Assembly: GCF_001552075.1 (NCBI RefSeq)
Contig: NZ_BCQM01000002.1
Span: 1-64,000 of the forward strand
Reading direction: 5' to 3'
Length of the DNA stretch: 64,000 bases
Origin: Arthrobacter luteolus NBRC 107841
Lineage (GTDB): Bacteria; Actinomycetota; Actinomycetes; Actinomycetales; Micrococcaceae
Shown: one piece after another, positions 1 to 8,227 of the stretch
Layout: every line of letters starts with the position of its first letter
How positions within the stretch are numbered: position 1 is the stretch's first letter
The notes under the pieces: generated by a model
The model's input: only the letters and a program-made list of their open reading frames with translations
Database searches by the model: none
What the model was told of the DNA's origin: nothing
Position numbers and translations under genes: made by a program

Positions 1-53
1 CCCGCGACCTCCTGGACCACAACCAGGCGCTCTGCCAACTGAGCTATACCCAC
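1..53 (-). tRNA. tRNA-His (GTG), 3' part cut off by window edge
   Basis: The reverse complement begins GTGGGTATAGCTCAGTTGG, has the D-arm and an anticodon stem-loop CCTGG-TTGTGGT-CCAGG with anticodon GTG, and runs off the left edge within the T-arm. A G precedes position +1 (base 54), as expected for the extra G-1 of tRNA-His. The acceptor 3' strand lies outside the window. Confidence 0.9.
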
Positions 54-203
54 CATGTGCACTCAGATATCATTCACAAATTCCAGGCGAGTGGAGTTTG
101 CGAACTCATTTATCTGAGGCAGCGGATACAAGCTTACACGGTTTTTTGGGTGCTCCTGACACAAGTGCCCCTCTGCGCCGCAAATGTGACGCACCTAACC
201 CTT

Positions 204-812
204 TTAAGCAGTTCGGGTCACTTCCGCGGCAATCTTTTTCGCGGCGGCCGAGTCCGGACCGGGGGCCGGCACAAACACTGCGGCGCGGTAGTAGCGCAGC
301 TCGTTGATGGAATCCTTGATGTCGCCCAGTGCGCGGTGGCCTCCGTTTTTCGCCGGGGCCTGGAAATAGGCGCGTGGATACCAGCGCCGGGCCAGTTCCT
401 TGATGGTGGAGACATCGATGATCCGGTAATGCAGGTAGTCGATGACTTCGGGCATATCGCGGGCCAGGAACATCCGGTCCGTGCCCACCGAGTTCCCGGC
501 CAGCTGAGCCTTCTTCGGCTCCGGCACCCACTTAGTGATGTACTCGATGACCTCTGCCTCAGCTTCCGCGAGCGTCATCCCGTGGGGGAGCTCATCGAGA
601 AGCTTGGACGTGGTGTGCATCTGGCGGACAAAGTCACCCATCTGCTCCAGCGCCGCCTCGTCGGGCTTGATGACGACGTCCACGCCGTCGCCGAGGACAT
701 TCAGTTCGGAGTCGGTCACCAGGACTGCGACCTCGATAAGGGCATCGGCGCTGATGTCCAGGCCGGTCATCTCACAGTCGATCCACACAATACGTTCATT
801 AGTTATTGGCAC
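204..812 (-). CDS. orn: Oligoribonuclease (DEDDh 3'-5' exonuclease)
   Basis: This is the 202-aa nanoRNase that degrades 2-5 nt RNA and linear dinucleotides such as pGpG in the cytoplasm. The DEDDh motifs are visible: WIDCEMTGLD near residue 10 (D12, E14), GNSVGTDRMF (D112) and GHRALGDIKDS (H159, D164). The length matches the family. I chose the GTG start just before PITNERIVWID because homologues begin here; the open frame continues upstream for about 165 codons but that part is low-complexity Pro/Arg sequence antisense to the neighbouring gene. It lies directly downstream of a tRNA-His gene transcribed the same way. All catalytic residues are present, so activity is expected. Confidence 0.95.
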   Translation of the reverse strand: MPITNERIVWIDCEMTGLDISADALIEVAVLVTDSELNVLGDGVDVVIKPDEAALEQMGDFVRQMHTTSKLLDELPHGMTLAEAEAEVIEYITKWVPEPKKAQLAGNSVGTDRMFLARDMPEVIDYLHYRIIDVSTIKELARRWYPRAYFQAPAKNGGHRALGDIKDSINELRYYRAAVFVPAPGPDSAAAKKIAAEVTRTA

Positions 813-864
813 GAGACAAATGTACCCCTGCCCTGCCGGGCGTCCAGTGGGCCAGGCCGGCGGA

Positions 865-1515
865 CTAGTGACTGGAGTGGCTCCGCTGGCGGCGGTCCTG
901 CCCCTCAGGGTCCGCTGTCTGGATAGTGGAACGGCGGGCGGGAACGTACGGCTGCAGGGGCAGGGAACCGGTTTCCGGCGGCCCGAACGTGCGCGTCCAG
1001 CGGCTGGTGCCCTCTGCTGCGGCAGGGACCGGCCGGGCATGGGGGATTCGCAGGAATTCCTGCACCGCTTCGGGGGCCAGGGGAATGGCCGGCGCGGCAG
1101 CGGCGGTTCTGGCATCTGCCCGGGACACGGGAGAGGGCACGGCCGGCAGGTCTGCGGACTCCCGCTTCGGGACAGGCTGAGCGGCCCCGGGAGTGGCAGT
1201 GCTGGGGGGAGTGGCAGCGCTGAGGGGGCCGGCCGTGGTCCCAGCGGCGCCGGCAGCGGCGGGTGCCGCCGTCGTGCTGCTGCCCGCGGAGAGATACCAG
1301 GCGGCAACGAAGACAGCCAGGAGCAGGACAGTTAATCCGGCCGCCAGGGCCACCGGCACCTCGGCCCACAGCAGGCAGACAGCGCTCGTTCCGGTGAGAA
1401 ACAGGCCCCAGCCCAGCAGTTCAGGATTGCGGCGGGGTCTGGAACGGCCGCCCGGCGGTTTCGGGGCGCGGTGATCCCTACGCTTCCCTACAGGTTCTGC
1501 CCGGTGGCGCCCCAC
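865..1515 (-). CDS. Hypothetical two-TM membrane protein with Ala/Pro-rich tail
   Basis: This 216-aa protein is not assigned to a family. A basic N-terminus (residues 1-31, many Arg/Lys) is followed by two hydrophobic segments at about 33-50 and 54-76, then a disordered Ala/Pro/Thr-rich tail of about 135 residues. The topology suggests a small membrane anchor with both ends on the same side. It is transcribed leftward 52 bp upstream of orn and may share its transcript. The GTG start at 1515 is the longest choice and is uncertain. The tail composition is typical of high-GC disordered sequence, so only the TM part is likely to be conserved. Confidence 0.55.
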   Translation of the reverse strand: MGRHRAEPVGKRRDHRAPKPPGGRSRPRRNPELLGWGLFLTGTSAVCLLWAEVPVALAAGLTVLLLAVFVAAWYLSAGSSTTAAPAAAGAAGTTAGPLSAATPPSTATPGAAQPVPKRESADLPAVPSPVSRADARTAAAAPAIPLAPEAVQEFLRIPHARPVPAAAEGTSRWTRTFGPPETGSLPLQPYVPARRSTIQTADPEGQDRRQRSHSSH

Positions 1516-1767
1516 AGCCTTTACCGCCTTGTCTCGTCCGACTCAACGTCCCCAGTGTATGTGAGCCGCGCCCCACTACCGGCCAAGCACGCCGCAGCGT
1601 CCCAGGAGCGGCTGGGACTCGATGCTAATATTTGGCCTACTGACGAAGCCGCCGTGCACCGCTGGCGGTCCATTCCACCAAAGCGGATCTGCGGCGTCGC
1701 GTGCTCTGAACTGACGCACCTGTTCGTTGGGATAGCTGCACCAACACAGAGATTGGAATGACCCACG

Positions 1768-3306
1768 ATGACCGCCCAGGTCCCTGCGACCGAGCCTTCG
1801 TCTCCCAAACCGGAGAACGCGAAAGCTGACCATCCCAACGTCGCGATTCTCCAAGGCTTCATTGGTTCGATGCTGATGCTCGCCGGGTCCCTCGGCGTCG
1901 GATGGCTGTCCCTCTCCTCCTACGAACTGCGCCGTGCCAGCTTCATCATGTGGCTGCGCTTCGAACCGGTGGGCGCCGTCCTGTCCGTGTTCCTGCTCGC
2001 CGTCGGCGGTATGCTCCTGGTTCGTTCCTGGCTGCGGTTCGGCCAGCGGATCGGCAACTGGGGTCCGGAGTCCAGGCCCTTCGTCTTGAAGGCGATCGTG
2101 GCGTGGGGTGCCCCCATGGCCCTGGCCCTGCCGCTGTTCAGCCGCGATGTGTTTGCCTATATTGCCCAGGGCCTGGTGATGGTCAGCGGCCTCAATCCGT
2201 ACAAAGACGGCTATTCGCAGATTTCAAACTATCTGCAGCTGGGAGCGGACGATCTGTGGGCTCAGAGCCCCACCCCGTACGGCCCGATCTTCCTCTGGCT
2301 GGAGGAGATCGTTGTGCGCATTACCGGCGGACAGACGGAGTTCTCCATCCTCCTGTTCCGGCTGATCGCGCTGATCGGCGTGGCGATGTGCGTCTACTAC
2401 GTGCCCAAACTCGCTGAACTGCACGGCATCAACCCCAACCGGGCGCTGTGGCTGACGGCAGCCAATCCGCTGTTCCTGACCAACTTCATTGCCAGCATCC
2501 ACAACGATGCCCTGATGATCGGCCTGGCACTGGCCGGCCTGTACTACGCGGCCACGAAACGGGCCATCCGCGGCATCCTGCTGGTCACGCTCTCCATCGG
2601 TATCAAGCCGATCACCCTCATTTTCCTGCCGTTCATCGGCTTGATGTGGGCCGGCAAGGGTGCGTCCTGGCCCCGGAAGTTCCTGTTCTGGTTCCTCACG
2701 GCAGGGCTCTCGCTGGGACTGCTGGCGGTCCTGGGCGTTGTCAACGGGCTTGGGTTCGGCTGGGTGGGCGCCCTGAGCACGCCCGGCAGCGTATGGATCT
2801 GGTACGCGCCGGTCGGTTTCCTGGGGCTCGTGGTGGCCACGCTAGGCAACGCCGTCGGGCTGCCTGGATGGTCCTTCGCCGACGTTGTGCACACGCTTGG
2901 GCGCCTGGCGTCCTTCGCCGTCGTCTTCTGGCTGATGTTCGTGGGTGATTACAGCCGCCTGGTGCGCCGGCTTGCCCTGGCGTTTGCCGCGATCGTGATG
3001 CTCGCGCCGATGATCCAGTCCTGGTACGTGGTCTGGCTGATCCCGCTCTTCGCGGTGACCGGAATCCGCAATGACTGGCAGGTCAAGACGCTGTATCTCT
3101 TCGTCTCGTTCTTTATGGTTTATGCGATCAGCGACCAGCTCGACATCTGGCCGTACTTCGAATTCAGCCTCAGCGCCGCCCGCCAGATCGCAGCCGTCAC
3201 GGCCGTGGCCTTCGCCCTCTACCTGATCTTCCTTGACCCGAAGACGAAGGTCCTGTTCCGCAAGAAACTTACGGAGCCTGCTCCGGGAGAGCTGCGGATT
3301 CACTGA
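1768..3306 (+). CDS. mptB: Polyprenol-phosphomannose-dependent alpha-1,6-mannosyltransferase, MptB family
   Basis: A 512-aa GT-C membrane glycosyltransferase. The family adds mannose from polyprenyl-phosphate-mannose to the alpha-1,6-mannan core of lipomannan/lipoglycan on the outer face of the membrane. I see about 12-13 hydrophobic segments, and the first extracytoplasmic loop carries LPLFSRDVFAYIAQG with the expected catalytic-type Asp (D127) and GLNPYKDG, a hallmark of MptA/MptB. The start ATG follows a soluble 26-residue N-terminus. Its 3' end overlaps the convergent GT87 gene by 38 bp. The partner gene being another polyprenyl-sugar transferase supports a role in cell-envelope glycan assembly. 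Exact linkage cannot be read from sequence. Confidence 0.85.
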   Translation: MTAQVPATEPSSPKPENAKADHPNVAILQGFIGSMLMLAGSLGVGWLSLSSYELRRASFIMWLRFEPVGAVLSVFLLAVGGMLLVRSWLRFGQRIGNWGPESRPFVLKAIVAWGAPMALALPLFSRDVFAYIAQGLVMVSGLNPYKDGYSQISNYLQLGADDLWAQSPTPYGPIFLWLEEIVVRITGGQTEFSILLFRLIALIGVAMCVYYVPKLAELHGINPNRALWLTAANPLFLTNFIASIHNDALMIGLALAGLYYAATKRAIRGILLVTLSIGIKPITLIFLPFIGLMWAGKGASWPRKFLFWFLTAGLSLGLLAVLGVVNGLGFGWVGALSTPGSVWIWYAPVGFLGLVVATLGNAVGLPGWSFADVVHTLGRLASFAVVFWLMFVGDYSRLVRRLALAFAAIVMLAPMIQSWYVVWLIPLFAVTGIRNDWQVKTLYLFVSFFMVYAISDQLDIWPYFEFSLSAARQIAAVTAVAFALYLIFLDPKTKVLFRKKLTEPAPGELRIH

Positions 3307-4531
3307 CCAGCCGCCCGTTGCGGGCCAGCTGAACGATGCGGATGACCGCCCAGACGAACAGGGCCATCACCAGCAGGTTCCGGACCGTGAGCATCGCGGC
3401 GACGCCGGCGTTCAGATCGTCATACAGTGCCGCGTAGAACATGGGGTAGACCAGGGTCGTGAGCGCGGCCACCGGAATCATCATCAGGGCCGGGAGACGC
3501 CAGGAGCGTCCTTCCCATGCAACGCCGACGGCGGTGACGGCGCCGAGCCACAGCATGAACTGCGGCGAGCCGACCTTGTTGAAGACGATAAACGCGCCGA
3601 CAAGGGCCAGGGAGCCGGCGGCGAGCAGTGAACCGGCGTCGGCCCCGCGGCGAAGCGCCCAAAGCAGCAGAACGACGACGGCGACGGCCGCCACCGCGAG
3701 CAGGGGAGTCATCAGGGCAGCGACGGGTTCGCCCCAGGCCCCGCGCACCTCACGGGTGTTGATGACGGTGTCTTCGAAAATGAAGGCACCGGAACGGCCC
3801 AGGATGGCCTGCCACAGCCCGGGGGTGGTGAACGGCGCCTCGAGCTGCATGCCGCGGTCGCCCTGGGCACCGACGAAACTGAGCAGATAGCGCAGGCCGC
3901 CGGAGGCGGCCACCACAACTGCGACGGCGGCGGACACAGCGGCACCCGTCACCAGGACGGTGAGGCGCCGGCGGGAGACAGCCAGGACGGCGAGGATGAC
4001 GGCGGCCGGCCACACCTTGATCCAGGTGGCGGCTGCGAGCAGTGCCGACGCGGCTGCCGGCCGCTTGGCCAGCAGCAGCATTCCAATGATCACCAGGGGC
4101 ACGGTCAGGCCGTCGACCCGGCCCACCGCTACAGGGCCGAGCAGTGCCGTGATCCCCATCCACCAGTAGGCGGCCGCAAACCGCTGACGGGTGCGCTTGC
4201 CGGTCAGCACTGCGAGGGCCGCCGCATTCAGCCCGGCGAAAATCAGGAACCAGGCGAACTGATAGGCCCCGTAGCCGAAGACCGCTGCCAGGAGCATGGG
4301 AGCCAGCGCGCCAATCGGATAAACCCACGCTGTGCTGATTCCCTGCCACTGCCCGCCGTCGAGGCCCTCGAACGCCCACTGCCGGTAGAACTGGATATCG
4401 CTGAGGACTTCACCGGTGAAAATCAGGGGGCTGAGCAGGGCGAAGAAGAGCAGGTGAAGGACGCCGAAACTGATCCACAGGAAGGAGGTACGCATGTACC
4501 GGGGCTCAGCGGATACCGGTGTGGATGACAT
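3269..4531 (-). CDS. GT87 family polyprenyl-sugar-dependent membrane glycosyltransferase (DUF2029)
   Basis: A 420-aa multi-spanning protein with around 10 TM helices. It looks like the GT87 (PimE-like, formerly DUF2029) family: an Asp-containing first loop (LSDIQFYRQWAFEG, D45), a following W/Y-rich loop, and the central FNKVGSPQFMLW segment that is characteristic of these mannosyltransferases. The start ATG at 4531 is preceded by AAGGAGAG at proper spacing; the frame stays open upstream but without homology. It converges on mptB and the two coding regions overlap by 38 bp. Likely acts in lipoglycan or glycolipid mannosylation; donor and acceptor are unknown. Confidence 0.8.
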   Translation of the reverse strand: MSSTPVSAEPRYMRTSFLWISFGVLHLLFFALLSPLIFTGEVLSDIQFYRQWAFEGLDGGQWQGISTAWVYPIGALAPMLLAAVFGYGAYQFAWFLIFAGLNAAALAVLTGKRTRQRFAAAYWWMGITALLGPVAVGRVDGLTVPLVIIGMLLLAKRPAAASALLAAATWIKVWPAAVILAVLAVSRRRLTVLVTGAAVSAAVAVVVAASGGLRYLLSFVGAQGDRGMQLEAPFTTPGLWQAILGRSGAFIFEDTVINTREVRGAWGEPVAALMTPLLAVAAVAVVVLLLWALRRGADAGSLLAAGSLALVGAFIVFNKVGSPQFMLWLGAVTAVGVAWEGRSWRLPALMMIPVAALTTLVYPMFYAALYDDLNAGVAAMLTVRNLLVMALFVWAVIRIVQLARNGRLVSESAALPEQAP

Positions 4532-4651
4532 GCGTAGGGGCTCTCCTTCAGGGTAATTTCGGGGCCCCCGAACGGCGGCGCCCCAGCGACAAGGGTACCG
4601 TCGGCACGACACGGGCATGCAATTGGTGCCCGGACACGGGATACTGAAGAT

Positions 4652-5140
4652 ATGTCCGACGGAACAGAACACTCGATCACTGCCGATTTCGACGTCTCAT
4701 CATGGGAGCCCACGCCCTATGTTGTGGAGGGAACCAACAGCGAACTCTCGACCGTGCGGGCGGTGAAAATCTTTGAGGGCGCCATCTCCGGCACCAGCGT
4801 TGCCGACCTGCTCCTAGCCGGCAATGCCGCCGGCGCCGGCTACGTCGGCAGTGAAGTTTTCGCCGGCAGCGTTGAAGGCCGCGAAGGCACCATGGTCATT
4901 CAGCACTGGGGCCTGGCCGAAGGGGAAGCGACAGCATCTTCCGGGCACATCATTCCTGGTTCGGGCACCGGGGGGCTGGCCGGAATCTCCGGAAAGGCCA
5001 TCTTCACCCAGGCAGAGGACGGCCAGCACCGGCTGGAACTCCGCGTGACTTTCCCGGGAGCTCCGGCACCTGCGCACGGCCAGCACGACGCCGGCTTCGA
5101 AGGCACAGCCGAATCCGGTTCCGCGGCAGAATCCCGTTAG
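4652..5140 (+). CDS. DUF3224 domain-containing protein
   Basis: A 162-aa soluble protein resembling the DUF3224 family (AOC-barrel-like fold): a FDVSSWEPTPY start, a SGTSVADLLLAG strand region, FAGSVEGREGTMVIQHWG and a late HIIPGSGTGGLAGISG loop. No catalytic function is established for the family. It has no signal peptide or TM segment. The last 25 residues are Ala/Gly/Ser-rich and probably disordered. It stands alone on the plus strand between two leftward genes; its stop lies 12 bp from the end of the convergent M50 gene. Confidence 0.8.
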   Translation: MSDGTEHSITADFDVSSWEPTPYVVEGTNSELSTVRAVKIFEGAISGTSVADLLLAGNAAGAGYVGSEVFAGSVEGREGTMVIQHWGLAEGEATASSGHIIPGSGTGGLAGISGKAIFTQAEDGQHRLELRVTFPGAPAPAHGQHDAGFEGTAESGSAAESR

Positions 5141-5152
5141 GCAGGAAAGCGC

Positions 5153-5932
5153 CTACAAGGACGCCAGCAGCCACAACGATCCCGCCGCGCAGGCGGCAAT
5201 AACCAGTGCGAAGGCCGTGAGCCAGAGTCCGCCGGGAATACCGGTGCGCTGTGCGAGGATCCAGGCGTCCGACGAGGACAGTGCATGCCGCCGCCGGGTG
5301 TGGACGCTCAAGAGGTTTATCCAGTCCCGGACTGCGCCGGTGACCAGGGCGATGCCGAGCGTGACGACGGCGTAGGCCACCAGTCCCGCGGGGACGAACC
5401 AGACCAGCAGCACGGCGGCGGCGGCGCAGCCGCCGGCAATGGCCAGACCCTGCAGGTTGCGGATGAACAGGAGCGCCGCGGCGAGGACCAGGACGCCCAG
5501 GGACAGTGCCGCCGTCGCCCATCCCTGGCTCGCGGCCCATATCAGAGCCAGCCCCGTGAGCGCAGGAACCGGGTAGCCCCAGAAACCCGCCCACACCGCA
5601 CCGAAGCCTCCCCGGCCGAGGCTGCGCATCTGCCCGGAGTGATCGAAGCGCAGTTCGATTCCGGAGATGCGGTGCCCGGCGCTGAGCGCTGCGAAGGCAT
5701 GCCCAAGTTCGTGGACGAAGGTGACATACAGGCCGAACCACCGCCAGGTTGCCCGTGGGACGGCAAGGACCGCGGCTGCCGCTGCCAGGCCCAGGAGGAT
5801 CCATGGGGATGCTTCCAGGCCCTCGGTCCGCATAAAGCCGCCGCTGATCCGGGACCACAATTCCGCGGGCCAGCCCGGGTCCCCGCCGGATGTGCTGGTG
5901 CCGGTCACCGCGGGAAGCAGGACCCTAGTCAA
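5153..5932 (-). CDS. M50B-type membrane metallopeptidase
   Basis: A 259-aa multi-TM protein with the zinc motif HELGH (in YVTFVHELGHAFAALSAGH, about residues 74-78) and a C-terminal SSDAWILAQRTGIPGGLW, both typical of the peptidase M50B (PF13398-like) family. These are site-2-protease relatives, smaller than RseP/Rip1 and without a PDZ domain. The TTG start at 5932 has AGGGAG 6 bp upstream; ATG at residue 34 is an alternative. It begins 45 bp after the RskA-like anti-sigma gene on the same strand, so co-transcription is likely. That placement makes intramembrane processing of the anti-sigma factor an attractive but unproven role. Confidence 0.75.
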   Translation of the reverse strand: MTRVLLPAVTGTSTSGGDPGWPAELWSRISGGFMRTEGLEASPWILLGLAAAAAVLAVPRATWRWFGLYVTFVHELGHAFAALSAGHRISGIELRFDHSGQMRSLGRGGFGAVWAGFWGYPVPALTGLALIWAASQGWATAALSLGVLVLAAALLFIRNLQGLAIAGGCAAAAVLLVWFVPAGLVAYAVVTLGIALVTGAVRDWINLLSVHTRRRHALSSSDAWILAQRTGIPGGLWLTAFALVIAACAAGSLWLLASL

Positions 5933-5977
5933 GTGCGCTCCCTGGTATTTGCCCGTGGTGTGGTTCTGGAATAACTG

Positions 5978-6688
5978 TCAGAGCTCCAGCTGGCCGCGAA
6001 GAATCGAATTGCCCGAATGGGCGGGATTGCCGTCAAGCGGCTCATCCGAGATGTCAACAATCGGGTAGGCAGACAGGTCCAGGCCCGCAGGGATGCGGAA
6101 CCGTGCCTCGCGCCCTTCCATGGTGCCCAGGCTCACCATGGAGGTGATGTCCGGCGAGATCAGCCAGACTTCGCGGTAGCCCTCTGCCTGGCTGCTGCTT
6201 GCCGTGATCAGGAGTTCACGCTCACCGTCGGGCAGCTGATCAACCGTTGCGGTGCCTTCATCGCTGTAGGAGGGCAGCGGTTCCAGCACTGTGGAGGCCA
6301 GGACTTCCGGCTGCGGCACCTGGCTGCGGACGATTCCCCAGGTGGCCGCCCCGGCGATCAGGACGGCAGCAGCGGCTGCAGCCACCCACCGGGCAGCGCG
6401 GCTGCGGCGTTTACTGTCCAGGGAAACCGGCGGCTCCGGCTGGCTGACGGCCAGCGGGTCCCGGCGCACTTCCGGTCCGAGGCCAAGGGTGGCATGGATG
6501 TTTTCCCAGACCTCCGGGGGCGGCACCGAGCCGTCGAGTGTTTCGCTGCTGCGCCCGGCGCGGACAACCCGGCCGTAGGACCGGACCTCGGCCTGGCAGC
6601 GGGCGCAGCCGCCCAAGTGGGCGGCCTCCTCCGCCGTCGGCTCCTCACCAAGCGCGAGGAGAGCCAATGCATCATCGTGCAGGTGCAT
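5978..6688 (-). CDS. rskA: Anti-sigma-K factor, RskA-like
   Basis: A 236-aa single-pass membrane protein. Residues 1-90 form the cytosolic anti-sigma part with a zinc-binding HLGGCARCQAEV (H-x3-C-x2-C) helix; a TM helix follows at roughly 100-122 after a basic RRSRAARW stretch; the remaining about 115 residues form the extracytoplasmic RskA domain. It would hold the adjacent ECF sigma factor inactive at the membrane until proteolysis. Its start overlaps the sigma gene by 17 bp, showing translational coupling. Downstream, 45 bp away, is an M50 membrane peptidase. Together they suggest regulated intramembrane proteolysis as known for mycobacterial RskA. Confidence 0.88.
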   Translation of the reverse strand: MHLHDDALALLALGEEPTAEEAAHLGGCARCQAEVRSYGRVVRAGRSSETLDGSVPPPEVWENIHATLGLGPEVRRDPLAVSQPEPPVSLDSKRRSRAARWVAAAAAAVLIAGAATWGIVRSQVPQPEVLASTVLEPLPSYSDEGTATVDQLPDGERELLITASSSQAEGYREVWLISPDITSMVSLGTMEGREARFRIPAGLDLSAYPIVDISDEPLDGNPAHSGNSILRGQLEL

Positions 6689-7238
6689 CGCTGACCTCCA
6701 ATCGTTGCCGCAGCTGGATGAGTCCCCGGCGGATATGGCTCTTAACGGTTCCCAGGGGCAATTTGAGCCGCTCCGATATTTGCTGATGGGTCAGGTCTTC
6801 GTGGAAGGCCAGCCGGAGGATGGAGTGCTGCGGCTCGCCCAGCCGGGTGAGTTCGGCGTCGAGCACCACTTTGTCCGCGACGCTCTCCGGGTCCGGCACG
6901 AGGTGTGGGGCGCGCTGGTCCCGGGCGGCTGCGCCCTCCAGCACATCATCTTCCCGGATCCGCGACGCAGTCATGCTCACGGCGACATTCCGGGAAATTC
7001 CAACCAGCCAGGCCGCCAGGGTGGACCGGTCCGGCGAATAGCTCTCCCGGTAGCGCCAGGCACGGATGAAAACCTCCTGCACCGCATCGTCCGCTGCTGA
7101 GGGATCCAGCAGGCGCCGAAGCGCCATGGTGCGGATCAGCGGCGCGAAGCGGCGGTACGCTTCAGCGAGTGCTGCCTCCTCACCAGCGGCGAAAGCCCCG
7201 TCGAGGACGTCGTCCCCCTCGGTGGCACCGGATGACAT
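6672..7238 (-). CDS. sigK: ECF RNA polymerase sigma factor, SigK-like
   Basis: A 188-aa group 4 sigma-70 factor. Sigma-2 region at about residues 20-90 (AYRRFAPLIRTMALRRL, then DDAVQEVFIRAWRY) and sigma-4 HTH at about 130-180 (LGEPQHSILRLAFHEDLTHQQ, then LPLGTVKSHIRRGLIQLR). Pairing with an RskA-type anti-sigma, overlapping by 17 bp, places it with the SigK group. The ATG at 7238 has GGAG about 12 bp upstream. It lies 71 bp downstream of a class F sortase gene on the same strand. In mycobacteria SigK controls cell-surface antigens; here the neighbouring sortase and DUF4397 surface protein are the likely targets, which is inference. Confidence 0.9.
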   Translation of the reverse strand: MSSGATEGDDVLDGAFAAGEEAALAEAYRRFAPLIRTMALRRLLDPSAADDAVQEVFIRAWRYRESYSPDRSTLAAWLVGISRNVAVSMTASRIREDDVLEGAAARDQRAPHLVPDPESVADKVVLDAELTRLGEPQHSILRLAFHEDLTHQQISERLKLPLGTVKSHIRRGLIQLRQRLEVSDAPAR

Positions 7239-7309
7239 CTGGGACGTTCTCCTGCCGTTGGCCAGCTTTACAGTGTGAAACGTATTGCTGAAGGTACTGC
7301 GGAATGTCC

Positions 7310-8020
7310 CTATGATAGCGGCGCAGCCGTGAGTACAACGTTATCTTCATAGTCGTCTTCCGTGTCGAGCCACCTGCCGCCACAGGTCACCAGCTTCAGG
7401 AGCGGGCTCCCCGTGCGGTCAAAGAGACGGTGTCCGTCGAGTGAGCGTTTGGCAATGTTCTCCACTTTTTCGGTCTGGTAGACGACGGCGGATCCGTCTT
7501 CCAGCGTCACTGTCACCTGGGTTCCCGCCGGAACATCCTTCAGCCCCGCAATGGGCAGGGCCTCTGTCCGTGAATCCACATGGGCCGCCAGGACCACGGA
7601 TCCGGCCGGCGACCCGGGCCCGGGGCCGTAGCGGTACCAGCCGGCCTGGTAATGGTTATCCGGGATGGTCATGGCACCGTTGTCCTCCACTCCGGTGGGC
7701 ACTACCTCGAGGTCGATTCCGGTTCCGGCAACCTGCACCCGGACCGGCTGTGCCAGGGACTCCACTGCTTCGGGAGTGGCCTGGCGGATCGGTATCTCGG
7801 CCGGCCCGGCTCCTGGCACGCTGCCCGGAGCAGCGGTGGATGCTGCTGCCGCCGGGGTGGTGGGGCCTGCGGTGGACGCCGCCGGACTGCCCGTGGAAGT
7901 TTCAGCGGGCGCCGCCGGACTGCCCGTGGCCGGTCCCGGGCCGCAGGCTCCCAATCCCACCGCCCCGGCCGCCAGCAGCGCGGCGGCGAGGTATCGGCGG
8001 GCACTTCCTGGTTGATGCAT
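7310..8020 (-). CDS. Class F sortase, lipoprotein-type N-terminus
   Basis: A 236-aa cysteine transpeptidase. The N-terminus has a signal peptide and lipobox (AVGLGAC, C26), then a Pro/Ala/Thr linker to about residue 74, then the sortase barrel. Catalytic His is in VVLAAHVDS (H147) and Cys in LKLVTCGG (C213). The segment before the last strand reads YEDNVVLTA (224-232); many class F enzymes have Arg in the Y-R-D-N position, so the third catalytic residue needs checking (R216 is close by). Being both lipidated and sortase-like fits an extracytoplasmic enzyme. It sits between the DUF4397 gene and sigK, all leftward. Confidence 0.88.
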   Translation of the reverse strand: MHQPGSARRYLAAALLAAGAVGLGACGPGPATGSPAAPAETSTGSPAASTAGPTTPAAAASTAAPGSVPGAGPAEIPIRQATPEAVESLAQPVRVQVAGTGIDLEVVPTGVEDNGAMTIPDNHYQAGWYRYGPGPGSPAGSVVLAAHVDSRTEALPIAGLKDVPAGTQVTVTLEDGSAVVYQTEKVENIAKRSLDGHRLFDRTGSPLLKLVTCGGRWLDTEDDYEDNVVLTAAPLS

Positions 8021-8040
8021 TTACCTGTCCTGTCCTGTTT

Positions 8041-8061
8041 GGGGTTTGGGGTTTGGGGTTT
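8041..8061. repeat. Three perfect GGGGTTT repeats in the sortase leader
   Basis: The plus strand carries GGGGTTT three times without interruption, preceded by TTT and followed by TGCGG. In the sortase transcript this reads as AAACCCC repeats about 20 nt upstream of the ATG. The plus strand could form G-rich structure with a nearby fourth G-tract. Copy number may vary by slippage. Confidence 0.85.
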
Positions 8062-8115
8062 GCGGTTGCGCTGCGGATCTTCGCCGGGCGGAGCATCTTC
8101 CGAACGGAGCGCCGC

Positions 8116-8151
8116 AAGGTGCGGTGCAGCGGGAGGGCTGCACCGCACCTT
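8116..8151. terminator. Perfect 15-bp hairpin between DUF4397 and sortase genes
   Basis: AAGGTGCGGTGCAGC (8116-8130) is the exact reverse complement of 8137-8151 with a 6-nt GGGAGG loop. There is no T-run directly after it on the minus strand, so it may act as a partial terminator or an mRNA processing or stability element that separates expression of DUF4397 and the sortase. Confidence 0.6.
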
Positions 8152-8183
8152 CCGGACCTTTTATGCTCTTCAGACCCTGCATG

Positions 8184-8210
8184 CTTTTCAGGCTCAGCCG
8201 GCCTGAAAAG
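8184..8210. terminator. Perfect 10-bp hairpin just downstream of the DUF4397 gene
   Basis: CTTTTCAGGC (8184-8193) pairs with GCCTGAAAAG (8201-8210) around a 7-nt loop, 17 bp after the DUF4397 stop. On the minus strand the 3' arm ends GCCTGAAAAG, so the T-rich part is short; a weak or bidirectional terminator is likely. Confidence 0.6.
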
Positions 8211-8227
8211 CCGGGGAGCAGCCGCTA

